DNA from: Terriglobales bacterium
GTDB lineage: Bacteria; Acidobacteriota; Terriglobia; Terriglobales; Acidobacteriaceae
Assembly: GCA_025980765.1 (NCBI GenBank)
Contig: JAICXB010000008.1
Span: forward strand, 24,627 to 88,626
Direction of reading: 5' to 3'
DNA length: 64,000 nt
Below are positions 33,655 to 42,565 of the stretch, one piece after another; positions within the stretch are counted from its first letter, which is position 1, and the number at the start of each line of letters is the position of its first letter. A program made the translations under genes and the position numbers. The notes beneath the pieces were generated by a model. That model worked only from the letters and a program-made list of their open reading frames with translations, did not search any database and was not told the DNA's origin.

Positions 33655-34316
33655 GCCTGCGCGTTGGAATTACCGGCGGGCTCGCCAGCGGGAAGTCCAC
33701 AGTCGCGCAAATGTTCTCGGCGCTGGGCGTTCATGTGATGCACGCCGATCTGGTGGCTCACGATCTGATGAAGCCAGGATCCGCCGTCTACGAAGAAGTC
33801 GTGAGACGTTTTGGACCGACCATCGTCCATCCAGACGGAACCATCAATCGCCAGAAGCTGGCGGAAATTGCATTTGGAAGCGGGCGCATCGAGGAACTGA
33901 ATCGCATTGTCCATCCCGCAGTCGGCAAGCGTATGCAGGAATGGATTGAGGAGATCACCACTCGCGAGCCCAAGGCGATTGTGATGGTCGAGGCTGCCTT
34001 GATTCTCGAGGCTGGATTGGGCAAATTTTTCGATAGGTTAATAGTCGTCAGCAGCCGACCGCAGCAGAAACTGGAGCGCTTTGCCTCGCGAGTGCTGACA
34101 GACCGCCGCCGCGCCGACAAGGAACACGCACGCGCCGTGCAGGAGGCGGAGAGGCGCTTGGGCGCGCAGCTCTCCGAAGAAGAGAAAATCGCCGCCGCCG
34201 ACTACGTGATCGACAACTCAGGCACACTGGCGGAGACCGAGCGGCAAGCGAATAAGCTCTTCAAAGAGCTGCAAACGTTGGCGCGCACATCCGATGGAAG
34301 CAGGTCAGAAACATGA
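33651..34316 (+). CDS. coaE: Dephospho-CoA kinase
   Basis: 221 residues. Phosphorylates dephospho-CoA, the last step of coenzyme A synthesis. The P-loop is GGLASGKST (residues 8-16). DxVAHDLMKPG, then HPAV near residue 84, and VVSSRPQQKLERFASR (lid region) follow the family. The C-terminal extension ends in an Arg/Glu-rich helical tail. Overlaps folD by ATGA and htrA by ATGA, so the three genes are translated from one mRNA. Confidence 0.95.
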   Translation: MSLRVGITGGLASGKSTVAQMFSALGVHVMHADLVAHDLMKPGSAVYEEVVRRFGPTIVHPDGTINRQKLAEIAFGSGRIEELNRIVHPAVGKRMQEWIEEITTREPKAIVMVEAALILEAGLGKFFDRLIVVSSRPQQKLERFASRVLTDRRRADKEHARAVQEAERRLGAQLSEEEKIAAADYVIDNSGTLAETERQANKLFKELQTLARTSDGSRSET

Positions 34317-35476
34317 AAACTATCCGTCCTCTCATCTTTGCTATTGCTCTGGTTGCCGGCTTTTACATTGCCACCACCCATGGACGCGGCGGGTTCCTTC
34401 CCTTGCGTGAGGCCAGTTGGGTTACCCGGCCGTCAAAGGTTGATGTCACCCAGGCAGCAGGTCCGATCGCTTTGGATCCGGAAGAGCAGAACAATGTCAA
34501 TGTGTATCGCAAGGTGATTCCCGCGGTGGTCAACATCACCTCCACCGCGGTTTCTTTCGATTTTTTCTACGGACCGGTGCCGCAGCAGGGGCAGGGATCG
34601 GGATTCATTATCGATTCAGATGGCCACATTCTCACCAACTACCATGTGATTGCCGGGGCGCGCCAGGTCGAAGTCACGCTTTCGAACAAGAAGAAGTATC
34701 GCGCCGCGGTGGTCGGATATGACAAGCCGCGCGACCTCGCGGTGGTGCAAATCCCGGCGAAGAACCTGACGCCGGTCACGCTGGGCGATTCCAAGACGCT
34801 GGATGTAGGGCAGAAGGTGTACGCCATCGGCAATCCTTTCGGGCTGAACGGCACTATGACGAGGGGCATCATCAGTTCGATTCGGTCGATCCGAGGCCCT
34901 GAAGGCAATGCCATTGATGAAGCAATCCAAACGGACGCCTCGATCAATCCCGGCAACTCCGGCGGGCCGCTGCTGAACTCTCACGGCGAGGTTATCGGGA
35001 TTAACAGCATGATCCTGACTGGCGGCGTCGAGCAGAGTGCGGGAGTGGGATTTGCCATTCCTATCAATTCCGCCAAAGCCGTGCTGAACGATCTGGTGCA
35101 GTTCGGGCGGGTGCGGCGTCCCAGTCTGGGAATAGCAGGACTGCTGCCGATCGGTCCTGAACTCGCCGACCAGATGGGCCTGCCCGCCGATGCCGGCGTG
35201 CTCCTGCAGCAGGTAGTCCCGGGAGGAGCAGCCGAACGTGCCGGGCTGCGCGGCGGCCATGAACGCGCCTACCTGGGAAATACGCCGATTTACATTGGCG
35301 GCGACCTGATTGTCGAAATCGATGGGCACGACATCGAGAGCCCGCAGGACATCTCCAATGTTCTCGACAGCCACCATGCTGGCGACACGGTCAAAGTTGT
35401 GGCTTATCGCGGGAAGGAGCGAATGACGTTCAACGTAACTCTCGACGAATCCCACGGCCAGCAGCGCGCAACGTAA
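34313..35476 (+). CDS. HtrA/DegP-type periplasmic serine protease with one PDZ domain
   Basis: 387 residues. An N-terminal hydrophobic segment (RPLIFAIALVAGFYIATTHG) anchors or exports the protein. The trypsin-like domain has the triad His 111 (LTNYHVIAG), Asp 141 (PRDLAVV), Ser 216 (NPGNSGGPL). One PDZ domain occupies about residues 270-375, with GVLLQQVVPGGAAERAGLRGG. The single PDZ points to DegS/HhoA-like members rather than DegP (two PDZ). Last gene of the folD-coaE-htrA unit. Presumed function is envelope quality control or stress signalling. Confidence 0.93.
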   Translation: MKTIRPLIFAIALVAGFYIATTHGRGGFLPLREASWVTRPSKVDVTQAAGPIALDPEEQNNVNVYRKVIPAVVNITSTAVSFDFFYGPVPQQGQGSGFIIDSDGHILTNYHVIAGARQVEVTLSNKKKYRAAVVGYDKPRDLAVVQIPAKNLTPVTLGDSKTLDVGQKVYAIGNPFGLNGTMTRGIISSIRSIRGPEGNAIDEAIQTDASINPGNSGGPLLNSHGEVIGINSMILTGGVEQSAGVGFAIPINSAKAVLNDLVQFGRVRRPSLGIAGLLPIGPELADQMGLPADAGVLLQQVVPGGAAERAGLRGGHERAYLGNTPIYIGGDLIVEIDGHDIESPQDISNVLDSHHAGDTVKVVAYRGKERMTFNVTLDESHGQQRAT

Positions 35477-35503
35477 TGGTCGACTTCCAGCGTCCGGATA
35501 GCT

Positions 35504-35610
35504 TTACCACAGAGGACGCAGAAAGGCACTGAGGAAAAGAAAGCGTTAAACTTACACCACGAAAAATGATTTCCAGCTTTCCTCAGTGTTCTCTGTGTCC
35601 TCTGTGGTAA
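35504..35610. repeat. Family E-related hairpin, 9-base period (CACAGAGGA units)
   Basis: Left arm TACCACAGAGGACGCAGAAAGGCACTGAGGAA, right arm TTCCTCAGTGTTCTCTGTGTCCTCTGTGGTA. The loop is about 43 bases. It lies between htrA and trpE. Confidence 0.9.
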
Positions 35611-35687
35611 AAACAAATCGTGTTCGTCCCGCGCAACGCTGCATCCTGAGCCGCGACTCGTGTAATCTCTAATTCCCTGCTTGCACA

Positions 35688-37163
35688 ATGCTGCGTCCTT
35701 CACTGAAAGATTTTCAAACGCTCGCGCGAACCGCGACCCTGGTTCCGGTGGTGAAGACCGTGATGGCCGACCTGCTCACGCCCGTCTCAGCGTTTCTCAG
35801 CATCGCCGCCGGGGAACCGGACGCCTTCCTGTTGGAATCGGCCGACGGCGGCGAGCGTATCGGGCGCTACACGTTTCTGGGAGTTCGCCCTTATATGGTG
35901 CTGGAGTGCCACGGCGAGCACATCGCCATTACACGCGGTCGCAGCATTGAACGCAGCAAAGGCAAGCTTTTTGAAGTACTAAATCGATTGCTGCGCGAGC
36001 ATCGGCCGGCGACTTTGCCCGATCTGCCTCCATTCAATTGCGGCGCTGTGGGGTTCGTGGCCTATGACGCAGTGCGCCAGCTCGAACGCCTGCCGGCGAA
36101 GGCGCAGAACGACCTCAAAGTCCCGGACTGCATGATGATGTTCTTCGACCGCGTGCTCGCCTTCGATCATCTGCGCAAACAAATCCATATTATTGCGACC
36201 GCCGATGTCCGGCGTGAGAGTCCCAAAATGGCATATGAACGCGCTCAGCGGGACATTGCTGCACTCGAGAGAAAACTTGCTCGCGGAGTTCCGCGAAAGC
36301 GGGGACGCCTGCGCAAAGAAAGCTATAAGCTGCGCGAGACGGTGGGTCGTTCGTCATATCTAAAGGGTGTTGCCAAAGCCAAGCAGTACATCAATGCCGG
36401 CGATGTTTTTCAGGTCGTGCTCTCTGAGCGTATGGAGCTTGAACCCGGCGTCCCGCCGTTCGAAATCTATCGTGCCTTGCGGACTGTAAACCCTTCGCCA
36501 TATTTGTACTTTCTTCAGACTCGCAAGTTTCAGGTGCTCGGCTCTTCGCCCGAAATGCTGGTGCGCGTGAATTCCGGCAAGCTGGAATACCGGCCCATTG
36601 CCGGCACTCGTCCGCGCAGCATGGACGCGGAAGAAGATCGCAGACTCGAAACCGAGCTCCGGGAAGACGAAAAAGAACGGGCCGAGCATGTGATGCTGGT
36701 CGACCTGGGCCGCAACGACCTGGGACGAGTCAGCGAATACGGCTCGGTGCAGGTAAAAGATTTCATGTTTGTGGAGCGCTACTCGCACGTGATGCACCTG
36801 GTATCGGCAATCGAAAGCAAGCTGCGGCCGGAAAACAATGCAATCGATGCGCTAGCCGCAGCCTTCCCTGCGGGGACGCTTACTGGTGCGCCGAAGGTGC
36901 GCGCCATGGAGATCATCGATGAACTCGAGCCGGTGCGCCGCGGCATCTACGGCGGCGCAGTTCTCTACGCAGACTTTGCGGGCAATTTGGATTCCTGTAT
37001 TGCCATCCGCACCATGTGGATTCAAGGGCGACGCGCGTACGTACAGGCGGGCGCCGGAATCGTCGCCGATTCAGTTGCCGAGAATGAATATCGGGAGTGC
37101 CTGAACAAAGCCAAAGCCCTCTTGCGGGCGGTAGGCATGGCCCGGGAAGCAGCGGGAGTGTGA
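35688..37163 (+). CDS. trpE: Anthranilate synthase component I
   Basis: 491 residues, normal for TrpE. It converts chorismate to anthranilate using ammonia from TrpG. The N-terminal region carries LLESADGGERIGRYTFLG, the tryptophan-feedback segment (LLES motif). The chorismate-binding domain shows PSPYLYFLQ, IAGTRPRSMD, DLGRNDLGRV and FPAGTLTGAPKVRAMEII. trpG follows 195 bases downstream, with a repeat-filled gap. PabB is the alternative, but the LLES-type element and the separate TrpG favour TrpE. Confidence 0.93.
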   Translation: MLRPSLKDFQTLARTATLVPVVKTVMADLLTPVSAFLSIAAGEPDAFLLESADGGERIGRYTFLGVRPYMVLECHGEHIAITRGRSIERSKGKLFEVLNRLLREHRPATLPDLPPFNCGAVGFVAYDAVRQLERLPAKAQNDLKVPDCMMMFFDRVLAFDHLRKQIHIIATADVRRESPKMAYERAQRDIAALERKLARGVPRKRGRLRKESYKLRETVGRSSYLKGVAKAKQYINAGDVFQVVLSERMELEPGVPPFEIYRALRTVNPSPYLYFLQTRKFQVLGSSPEMLVRVNSGKLEYRPIAGTRPRSMDAEEDRRLETELREDEKERAEHVMLVDLGRNDLGRVSEYGSVQVKDFMFVERYSHVMHLVSAIESKLRPENNAIDALAAAFPAGTLTGAPKVRAMEIIDELEPVRRGIYGGAVLYADFAGNLDSCIAIRTMWIQGRRAYVQAGAGIVADSVAENEYRECLNKAKALLRAVGMAREAAGV

Positions 37164-37165
37164 TT

Positions 37166-37356
37166 TAGCTGCTGGCTACTAGCTGCTGGCTGAAGCTTGT
37201 GTTGTGGGCTCGCAAGCACCTTGCTCAGGCGACTCTTGTGGGAGTTGACACTGTGACTTTCACACTTGCTTCAGCGATTGAAGTGCCGCCATGTCGCCAA
37301 GACTGCAAAAGCTTTTCGCTAGCGGCTAGCAGCTAGCAGCCAGCAGCCAGCAGCTA
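37166..37356. repeat. Family B hairpin with 125-base loop, between trpE and trpG
   Basis: Left arm TAGCTGCTGGCTACTAGCTGCTGGCTGA (four heptamers), right arm GCTAGCGGCTAGCAGCTAGCAGCCAGCAGCCAGCAGCTA. The loop has no gene. The right arm ends just before the trpG start. Confidence 0.9.
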
Positions 37357-37358
37357 AT

Positions 37359-37928
37359 ATGATCTTCGTCCTCGACAACTATGATTCCTTTACCTTCAAC
37401 CTCGTCCAGTACATCGGAGCGACGGGAGAAGAGGTCGAGGTGCGCCGCAACGACCAGATCACCGTTGCCAAAATTGAGGAGATGCGGCCACGACGAATCG
37501 TGATCTCACCCGGTCCTTGCACTCCGGAACAAGCCGGCATCAGCGTGGCGCTTGTGCGCGAACTTGGACCGAAGATTCCGATTTTGGGAGTATGTCTCGG
37601 TCATCAGGCCATTGGAGCGGCCTTCGGCGCCCGGGTCGTGCGTTCGCGACGCATCATGCATGGCAAAACCAGTTTGGTAGAGCATGATGGCCTCACGATT
37701 TTTCGCGGGCTGAATTCTCCCCTAGTTGCCAATCGTTACCATTCTCTGATTGTGGAGGAGAGAAACCTGCCCAACGATCTCGAGGTTTCTGCCCGCAGTA
37801 ATGAGCTTGGCGAATCCATCATTATGGGATTGCGGCATCGCCGGTTCCCAGTGGAGGGCGTGCAGTTCCATCCTGAGAGCGTCCTAACGCCCGAAGGCGA
37901 GAAACTGATTCTTAATTTCTTAAACTGA
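37359..37928 (+). CDS. trpG: Anthranilate synthase component II (glutamine amidotransferase)
   Basis: 189 residues. Class I glutaminase supplying ammonia to TrpE. Start MIFVLDNYDSFTFNLVQY is canonical. The nucleophile Cys lies in GVCLGHQAIG near residue 79, with the His-Glu pair in GVQFHPESV near residue 170. PISPGPCTPEQAG-type motif is present (VISPGPCTPEQAG). In many bacteria this protein also serves PabB. The 195-base, repeat-filled gap to trpE makes translational coupling unlikely. Confidence 0.95.
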   Translation: MIFVLDNYDSFTFNLVQYIGATGEEVEVRRNDQITVAKIEEMRPRRIVISPGPCTPEQAGISVALVRELGPKIPILGVCLGHQAIGAAFGARVVRSRRIMHGKTSLVEHDGLTIFRGLNSPLVANRYHSLIVEERNLPNDLEVSARSNELGESIIMGLRHRRFPVEGVQFHPESVLTPEGEKLILNFLN

Positions 37929-37940
37929 AGAAAAGCTTTT

Positions 37941-38087
37941 TCACCACGGAGGCACGCAGAACATGGAGAACTCTGAATGTTGGACATTGAATTCTTGATT
38001 GCATATGGAGAGCGGCCATCATTCACAATTCAAAAGATCAAGAATTCAAAACTTTTTTCTCGGTGTTCTCCCTGTCTCCGTGGTGAA
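37941..38087. repeat. Family E hairpin with an inner family D word
   Basis: Outer arms TCACCACGGAGGCACGCAGAACATGGAGAAC and GTTCTCCCTGTCTCCGTGGTGA. Within the loop GAATTCTTGATT faces GATCAAGAATTC. It lies between convergent trpG and the acyl-CoA ligase gene. Confidence 0.88.
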
Positions 38088-38093
38088 TAAAGT

Positions 38094-39713
38094 TCAGACT
38101 TCATCCCGCAGTTTCCTCCTCAGAATCTTGCCTGACGGATTACGCGGAATGGCCTGCACGAACCTGATTTCACGTGGCTGCTTGTAGCGGGTCAAGCGCT
38201 CGCCGACGTAATTACAGAGCTCGTCGGCCAATCGTGGGTTGCCGGTATGGTTGTCGCGAAGCACCACGAAAGCACAGGGGAGTTCACCCACATCCGCGTC
38301 CCGCTTCCCCACCAGTCCACAATCGCGCACCATCGGATGCTCCAAAAGCACGGCCTCTACCTCTGCCGGAGCAATCGGAAAGCCCTTGTACTTGATCATC
38401 TCCTTCACGCGATCGACGATGTGGTAAAAGCCGTCTGCATCCACCGTCGCGATATCGCCGGACCAATACCAGCCGTCGCGCAAAACCGACGCTGTGGCCT
38501 CGGGAGCGTTCCAATAGCCCAGCATCATTTGTGGGCCGCGCATGACTAGCTCGCCCGCATTCGCAGACTCGCCGCCTTCGAGACGGCAGTCCGTCAACGC
38601 GACTGCCTGCCCAATCGAATCAGGACGATACAGCTCGCGCTCGATGTATCCCAAATGAGTCACCGGCGAGGCTTCAGTCATGCCATATCCCTGGCGTAAT
38701 CGAATGCCGGTCAGCTCAGTAAATCGCCGCGCCAGCTCTGGAGCCAATGGAGCGGCGCCGGATTTGGCATAGCGAATGTGGTGTTCGTGCGGGAACTGTC
38801 CTTGCTCTGCCGCTTGCGATAAGCAGTTCACCAGCGGCGGCACCAAAGGCATGAATGTCGCGCCTTCTTCTCGAATCAGCGAGCACAACCGCTCCTGGTC
38901 GAAGCGCGGCATTAGCACGAGAGTTGCACCCGCGGCGAAGACTGGATTCAGAACCACGTTCAATCCGTAGATGTGATACAGCGGCAAACAGCAGAGAGCG
39001 ACGTCGTCTTGCGTATAGGTTGACTCCTCTCCTGGTGAGAGGAATTGATACACGTTTGTCACCAGGTTCGAGTGCGACAACATCACGCCTTTGGGCAAGC
39101 CGGTGGTGCCGCTGGAATAAGGCAGCGCCGCTAAAGTGTGATGCGGATCATCGTCCTGCGCTCGCCGAGCCTGCAATCCAGGGCCACGTAACATCTGCGC
39201 GAAATCTTCCGCACCGAGCGCAGCCTGACGAATAGTAAAAACGTTTCGCAGCTTCGGCAGGCCGGAGAGACTCATGTCTTTGATCAACGTGCCGTCGGTC
39301 ACCAGCGCAGCCGCCCCGGAATTCCCGAGTTGGTAATGGACTTCACGCTCGCGATAAGAAGGATTGAGGAGCGTGGGGATGCATCTCGCGAGGGTCGCCG
39401 CGTGATAAGCGACGGCAAATTCCCAGGAGTTAAATAAGAAAATCCCAATCACCTCTCCGGGTTCGAACTTGCTGCTCAGCCCGGCCGCAAGCCGCTCAAC
39501 CAGGTCTCCATATTCGGCATAGGTGATGCGCTGCGAAGGAACTTTCGAAGCATCGACAATCGCTAACTTCTCGCCAAAGCGGCGGCAAGCCCCAAGCACT
39601 ACATCATGAACGAACAATCCATCCGGATCGCGGTACAGAGCCCGACGCGCGGGAGGGCGAAGGATTGGGTGACTTCGCGGTTGGGTGATTTCGTGATTTG
39701 GATTTTCAATCAC
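38094..39713 (-). CDS. Acyl-CoA synthetase / 4-coumarate-CoA ligase-like AMP-binding enzyme
   Basis: 539 residues. It activates a carboxylic acid as an adenylate and then a CoA thioester. Motifs in order: LPYSSGTTGLPKGVMLSH (P-loop-like A3), GYGMTEASP (A5), WYWSGDIATVD (A7 region), YHIVDRVKEMIKYKG (A8) and the catalytic Lys in NPSGKILRRKL (A10). The overall order fits 4CL/long-chain ligases. The N-terminal 25 residues (MIENPNHEITQPRSHP...) are encoded by a hairpin arm and do not look like family sequence, so translation could begin later. Substrate unknown. Confidence 0.87.
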   Translation of the reverse strand: MIENPNHEITQPRSHPILRPPARRALYRDPDGLFVHDVVLGACRRFGEKLAIVDASKVPSQRITYAEYGDLVERLAAGLSSKFEPGEVIGIFLFNSWEFAVAYHAATLARCIPTLLNPSYREREVHYQLGNSGAAALVTDGTLIKDMSLSGLPKLRNVFTIRQAALGAEDFAQMLRGPGLQARRAQDDDPHHTLAALPYSSGTTGLPKGVMLSHSNLVTNVYQFLSPGEESTYTQDDVALCCLPLYHIYGLNVVLNPVFAAGATLVLMPRFDQERLCSLIREEGATFMPLVPPLVNCLSQAAEQGQFPHEHHIRYAKSGAAPLAPELARRFTELTGIRLRQGYGMTEASPVTHLGYIERELYRPDSIGQAVALTDCRLEGGESANAGELVMRGPQMMLGYWNAPEATASVLRDGWYWSGDIATVDADGFYHIVDRVKEMIKYKGFPIAPAEVEAVLLEHPMVRDCGLVGKRDADVGELPCAFVVLRDNHTGNPRLADELCNYVGERLTRYKQPREIRFVQAIPRNPSGKILRRKLRDEV

Positions 39714-39743
39714 GGAATCATGAAATCACAAAATCACGAAATC
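39667..39743. repeat. Family C hairpin (NGTGATTT octamers) overlapping an ORF start
   Basis: Left arm GGGTGACTTCGCGGTTGGGTGATTTCGTGATTTG, right arm CAATCACGGAATCATGAAATCACAAAATCACGAAATC. The annotated start of the acyl-CoA ligase lies within it. Confidence 0.85.
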
Positions 39744-39754
39744 TGCCGCTGAAA

Positions 39755-40603
39755 TCAGTGCCCGATATGCTTATAGAAGAAGTCCACCAGATGTTGGAGC
39801 AGTGTCTCGCCGCCCACTTCGAAATTGAGCGGGATACTGTGTCCCATTCCTTCGATGATGAAAGTCTGGTGTGGTAGCCCTACCTCGCGGGCGCGAGCGT
39901 CAATCTGCCGCGCAGCGCTCACGGTGATCGTGTCGTCCTCCGTGCCGTGCACGATGAACAGCGGCGCACCGCCTTTCTTGATCCAGGTGACGCGAGGTCC
40001 CATGGTCCCCCAGAAGTCCGCGACCGCACGCACACGCGGTGCTTTGTGCTCCGGATTATAGGCATACAACATCGACACCACTGCTCCAGCCGATGAGCCT
40101 CCGATGAACAGGCGCCCCGCGTCAACGTGATACTTAGCCGCGTTCTCTTCCATCCAGTGCGCGGCATGAGAGGCGTCATCGACGGCAGCCATCACCGTGC
40201 GCGTGTACTGATCTTCAGTTTTGGCTTCGCCGGATTTGGCTTTGCCTGGAGGATCGTCGGGAACAAGCCGATAATTGATGGAGGCGCAGACGTAACCGCG
40301 CGCCGCCATTTCGCGGCAGAGGTTTGTCATTTCGCTCTTGTCGCCGAAGAGGAAACCGCCTCCGTGGATGGCGATCATCGCCGGACGCTTCGTTGGCACA
40401 TCGCTCGCCGGTTCGTAGAGATCGAGAGAAAGGGTGCGTTTGCCGGCTGCGGGCTGATTCACGGCCCCAGTCGCGTACTCAAGATTGCGCACAACCTTCA
40501 CTTTGAACTGCGGATCGCGGTAGAGAGTAGTGGCTTGTGCGGCCGTGATCAGAAAGGTAGTCGCGCAGAGGAATGCAAGTAGTCGGAAGATGGTTTTCAT
40601 CAC
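39755..40603 (-). CDS. Secreted alpha/beta hydrolase (esterase/lipase, BD-FAE/HSL-like)
   Basis: 282 residues. Signal peptide FRLLAFLCATTFLITAAQA. The oxyanion-hole motif HGGGFLFG lies near residue 80, the nucleophile Ser in GGSSAGA near residue 170, the Asp in HGTEDDTI and the His in GMGHSI near residue 257. The sequence YASINYRLVPDDPPGKA-type fits the carboxylesterase (HSL/BD-FAE) group. Probably an extracytoplasmic esterase on small acyl or acetyl substrates. Start could be the first or second Met (MM at 40603/40600). It is divergent from the CPBP gene, with which its 5' end overlaps in the ORF track. Confidence 0.85.
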   Translation of the reverse strand: MMKTIFRLLAFLCATTFLITAAQATTLYRDPQFKVKVVRNLEYATGAVNQPAAGKRTLSLDLYEPASDVPTKRPAMIAIHGGGFLFGDKSEMTNLCREMAARGYVCASINYRLVPDDPPGKAKSGEAKTEDQYTRTVMAAVDDASHAAHWMEENAAKYHVDAGRLFIGGSSAGAVVSMLYAYNPEHKAPRVRAVADFWGTMGPRVTWIKKGGAPLFIVHGTEDDTITVSAARQIDARAREVGLPHQTFIIEGMGHSIPLNFEVGGETLLQHLVDFFYKHIGH

Positions 40604-41322
40604 AATTTACAACTTCTGTATTGGATGATACGGCGAGCAGAACCTGCTGCGCACCAGGTCCCCGACGGTCGGGAGCGAGTTTCGTCGTCGAGGTTCTCTC
40701 CGCCTGGGCGCTGATTGAGGCCACACTGTGGACATCTGGACGAATCCAGCTTCGTCTCTTTTGGATTACGGCGGCATTCATCGTCATTACCACCGCCATT
40801 CATCGCCCGAACGTCACTGCCCTCGGATTAGGCCTGCGCGGCCTGAGGCAGTCATTGTGGGTGATTCCTGCGATTCTGCTGATCGCGGCGGCTGCGATGG
40901 GAATCGCGGGCGTTCTCGGGACCTTGCATCCTTTATTTGGAATCCGAAATGCCGTCTGGCACTCCGCCAGCTATATCGTATGGGCGATCTTTCAGCAGTT
41001 TATATTGCAATCGTATTTCTTTCTCCGGCTGGAAAAACTCGTAAAATCTGCCCATTTGGCCGTGGTTTTGAGTGCAGGATTGTTCGCGCTGGTGCACATT
41101 CCGAATCCGGTGCTAGTGAGTGTGTGTCTGCTGGCAGGATGGTGCGCGTGCGAGATATTCCGGCGAGTCCGAAACATTTACGCACTGGGGGTGGCGCATG
41201 CCATTCTGGGACTGACCATCGCCATCACCGTGCCAGACCAGGTGCAGCGCCACATGCGCGTGGGCATCGGATATCTTCACCACCCCCGGGTTAACACGAA
41301 GGTCACGAAGGCAAGGCCCTAA
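40573..41322 (+). CDS. CPBP (Abi)-family membrane protein with degenerate protease motif; C-terminus from a repeat arm
   Basis: Up to 249 residues, start uncertain (ATG 40573 lies inside the divergent esterase gene; TTG 40621 is an alternative). Several hydrophobic helices, with IVWAIFQQFILQSYFFLRLE in the place of the CPBP motif EExxxR. Both acidic residues are Gln, so the metalloprotease site is probably absent. A second conserved element, SAGLFALVHIPNP, is present. The last residues (RVNTKVTKARP) are read from the left arm of a family F hairpin, so a C-terminal extension has likely been captured. Possible role in prenyl-protein processing or CAAX-type stress response is only by family. Confidence 0.6.
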   Translation: MQVVGRWFSSQFTTSVLDDTASRTCCAPGPRRSGASFVVEVLSAWALIEATLWTSGRIQLRLFWITAAFIVITTAIHRPNVTALGLGLRGLRQSLWVIPAILLIAAAAMGIAGVLGTLHPLFGIRNAVWHSASYIVWAIFQQFILQSYFFLRLEKLVKSAHLAVVLSAGLFALVHIPNPVLVSVCLLAGWCACEIFRRVRNIYALGVAHAILGLTIAITVPDQVQRHMRVGIGYLHHPRVNTKVTKARP

Positions 41323-41396
41323 GGACACGGAGAATCCTTTTCTAAAGAACTTCCGTGAACTCATCTTTGTTCCCTCACGTCCTTCGTGTTAGCCCA
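41289..41396. repeat. Family F hairpin (ACACGAAGG nonamers) between two CPBP genes
   Basis: Left arm GGGTTAACACGAAGGTCACGAAGGCAAGGCCCTAAGGACACGG, right arm CCTCACGTCCTTCGTGTTAGCCC. It overlaps the end of the 40573 gene; the convergent CPBP gene ends just beyond the right arm. Confidence 0.88.
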
Positions 41397-41399
41397 AGG

Positions 41400-42377
41400 T
41401 CATCGCAACCAGATCGACCAAGTCAGATCTACTGTTGTGTGAGTAATCGCCGCGGCCAGCACCCGTCGCTTCGCCATCCACGCTCGTCCATAGAAGATGC
41501 CCGCGATTGCCGCCAGCAGAACGTACCTCCAGTTGAATCCCAGTGCGACAGAAGGCAGGCGTTTGTTGAAATGCGAAAGTCCGAAGATGACTGAGGTGAC
41601 TAGCAAGGCCGTCGTAGACCCAAAGCGCCGCGCCAGCAGATTTTGTATCAGGCCACGAAAGAAAAGCTCTTCCGGAATCGCGATGAACAGGAATGTGAAA
41701 AGCCATCCGCCGATAACCGCGATGGCCGAAGGAATCGCGGAGTGCCAATGCAGGAATCCAAGCGCCAGGCCCAAAACAACCGCGATGGGCGCATAGAACC
41801 CATACTCACGAAGACCGATGCTGACATCATGTACTCGCGCACGAAGATCGTATCCGACTCCGTCGAGACGGCGGACTACCAGATATCCGTAAAGCGCCAC
41901 GCCGACAAGCAGTAGCTTCGAAAAGCCGCCAATGCCCGGATATGGCCATGCCGACCGAAAAAATCGAAAGTCCACCGACAGGCCGAGTGTTCCGAGCACA
42001 ACCAGGTCCTGCCATCCGCCATTGGATTTTCCCCGCGCAGATTCTAGCAGCGCGCAACTGCCCACGGAGATGATCAGAAATCCCGCAGCAAGACTCCAGC
42101 GAAACTGAAGGCGCGGCACCGCGAAGATCACATAGGGCGCAATCAGCAGGGCTGAAGCCGCTATTCTCACTGTTGCGTTTGGCAAGATGGGAAGAAGCCA
42201 TTCGGCTGCGCCGAAACCGAAGAACCAAATCGGCGCGAGCAGAAGCGCAAAACTGGCAAACGCCGAAGGAAAATGCCCGCCGATTCGCGCCGGTACTCCC
42301 GCACGCAGTGCTAGCGAGTAGCCAATCGCTACCAATATGACGAAGAGCAGCACGGGCAAGACACGGCGGAAGTTCAT
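41400..42377 (-). CDS. CPBP-family intramembrane metalloprotease
   Basis: 325 residues, eight or so predicted helices. The catalytic motif is intact: AIPEELFFRGLIQNLLA (EELFFRG) near residue 230, and VIFGLSHFNKR and ITHTTVDLTW supply His residues. The family includes Rce1-type proteases and bacterial immunity proteins. ATG 42377 preferred over the ORF start at 42401. Convergent with the degenerate CPBP gene at 40573, from which it is separated only by a hairpin. Substrate unknown. Confidence 0.85.
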   Translation of the reverse strand: MNFRRVLPVLLFVILVAIGYSLALRAGVPARIGGHFPSAFASFALLLAPIWFFGFGAAEWLLPILPNATVRIAASALLIAPYVIFAVPRLQFRWSLAAGFLIISVGSCALLESARGKSNGGWQDLVVLGTLGLSVDFRFFRSAWPYPGIGGFSKLLLVGVALYGYLVVRRLDGVGYDLRARVHDVSIGLREYGFYAPIAVVLGLALGFLHWHSAIPSAIAVIGGWLFTFLFIAIPEELFFRGLIQNLLARRFGSTTALLVTSVIFGLSHFNKRLPSVALGFNWRYVLLAAIAGIFYGRAWMAKRRVLAAAITHTTVDLTWSIWLR

Positions 42378-42437
42378 GACCGAAATGAGTCCAGGAACCA
42401 AGTCACATCATATTCATCACGGGGCACGGGGCAGGAG

Positions 42438-42537
42438 GGAATTCTTAATTTTGAATGTTGAGTTTTGAATTTTGAATGAACACCGCTCCCGGCTGACACC
42501 TACATTCAACAATTCAAAACTCAGAATTCACAATTCC
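42438..42537. repeat. Family D hairpin (TTTTGAA heptamers)
   Basis: Left arm GAATTCTTAATTTTGAATGTTGAGTTTTGAATTTTGAATG (period 7), right arm CATTCAACAATTCAAAACTCAGAATTCACAATTCC. It sits between the divergent CPBP and dinB genes, so it also occupies their promoter region. Confidence 0.9.
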
Positions 42538-42565
42538 TGCGTGTCTTCGTGGTTAAATCATTCCA

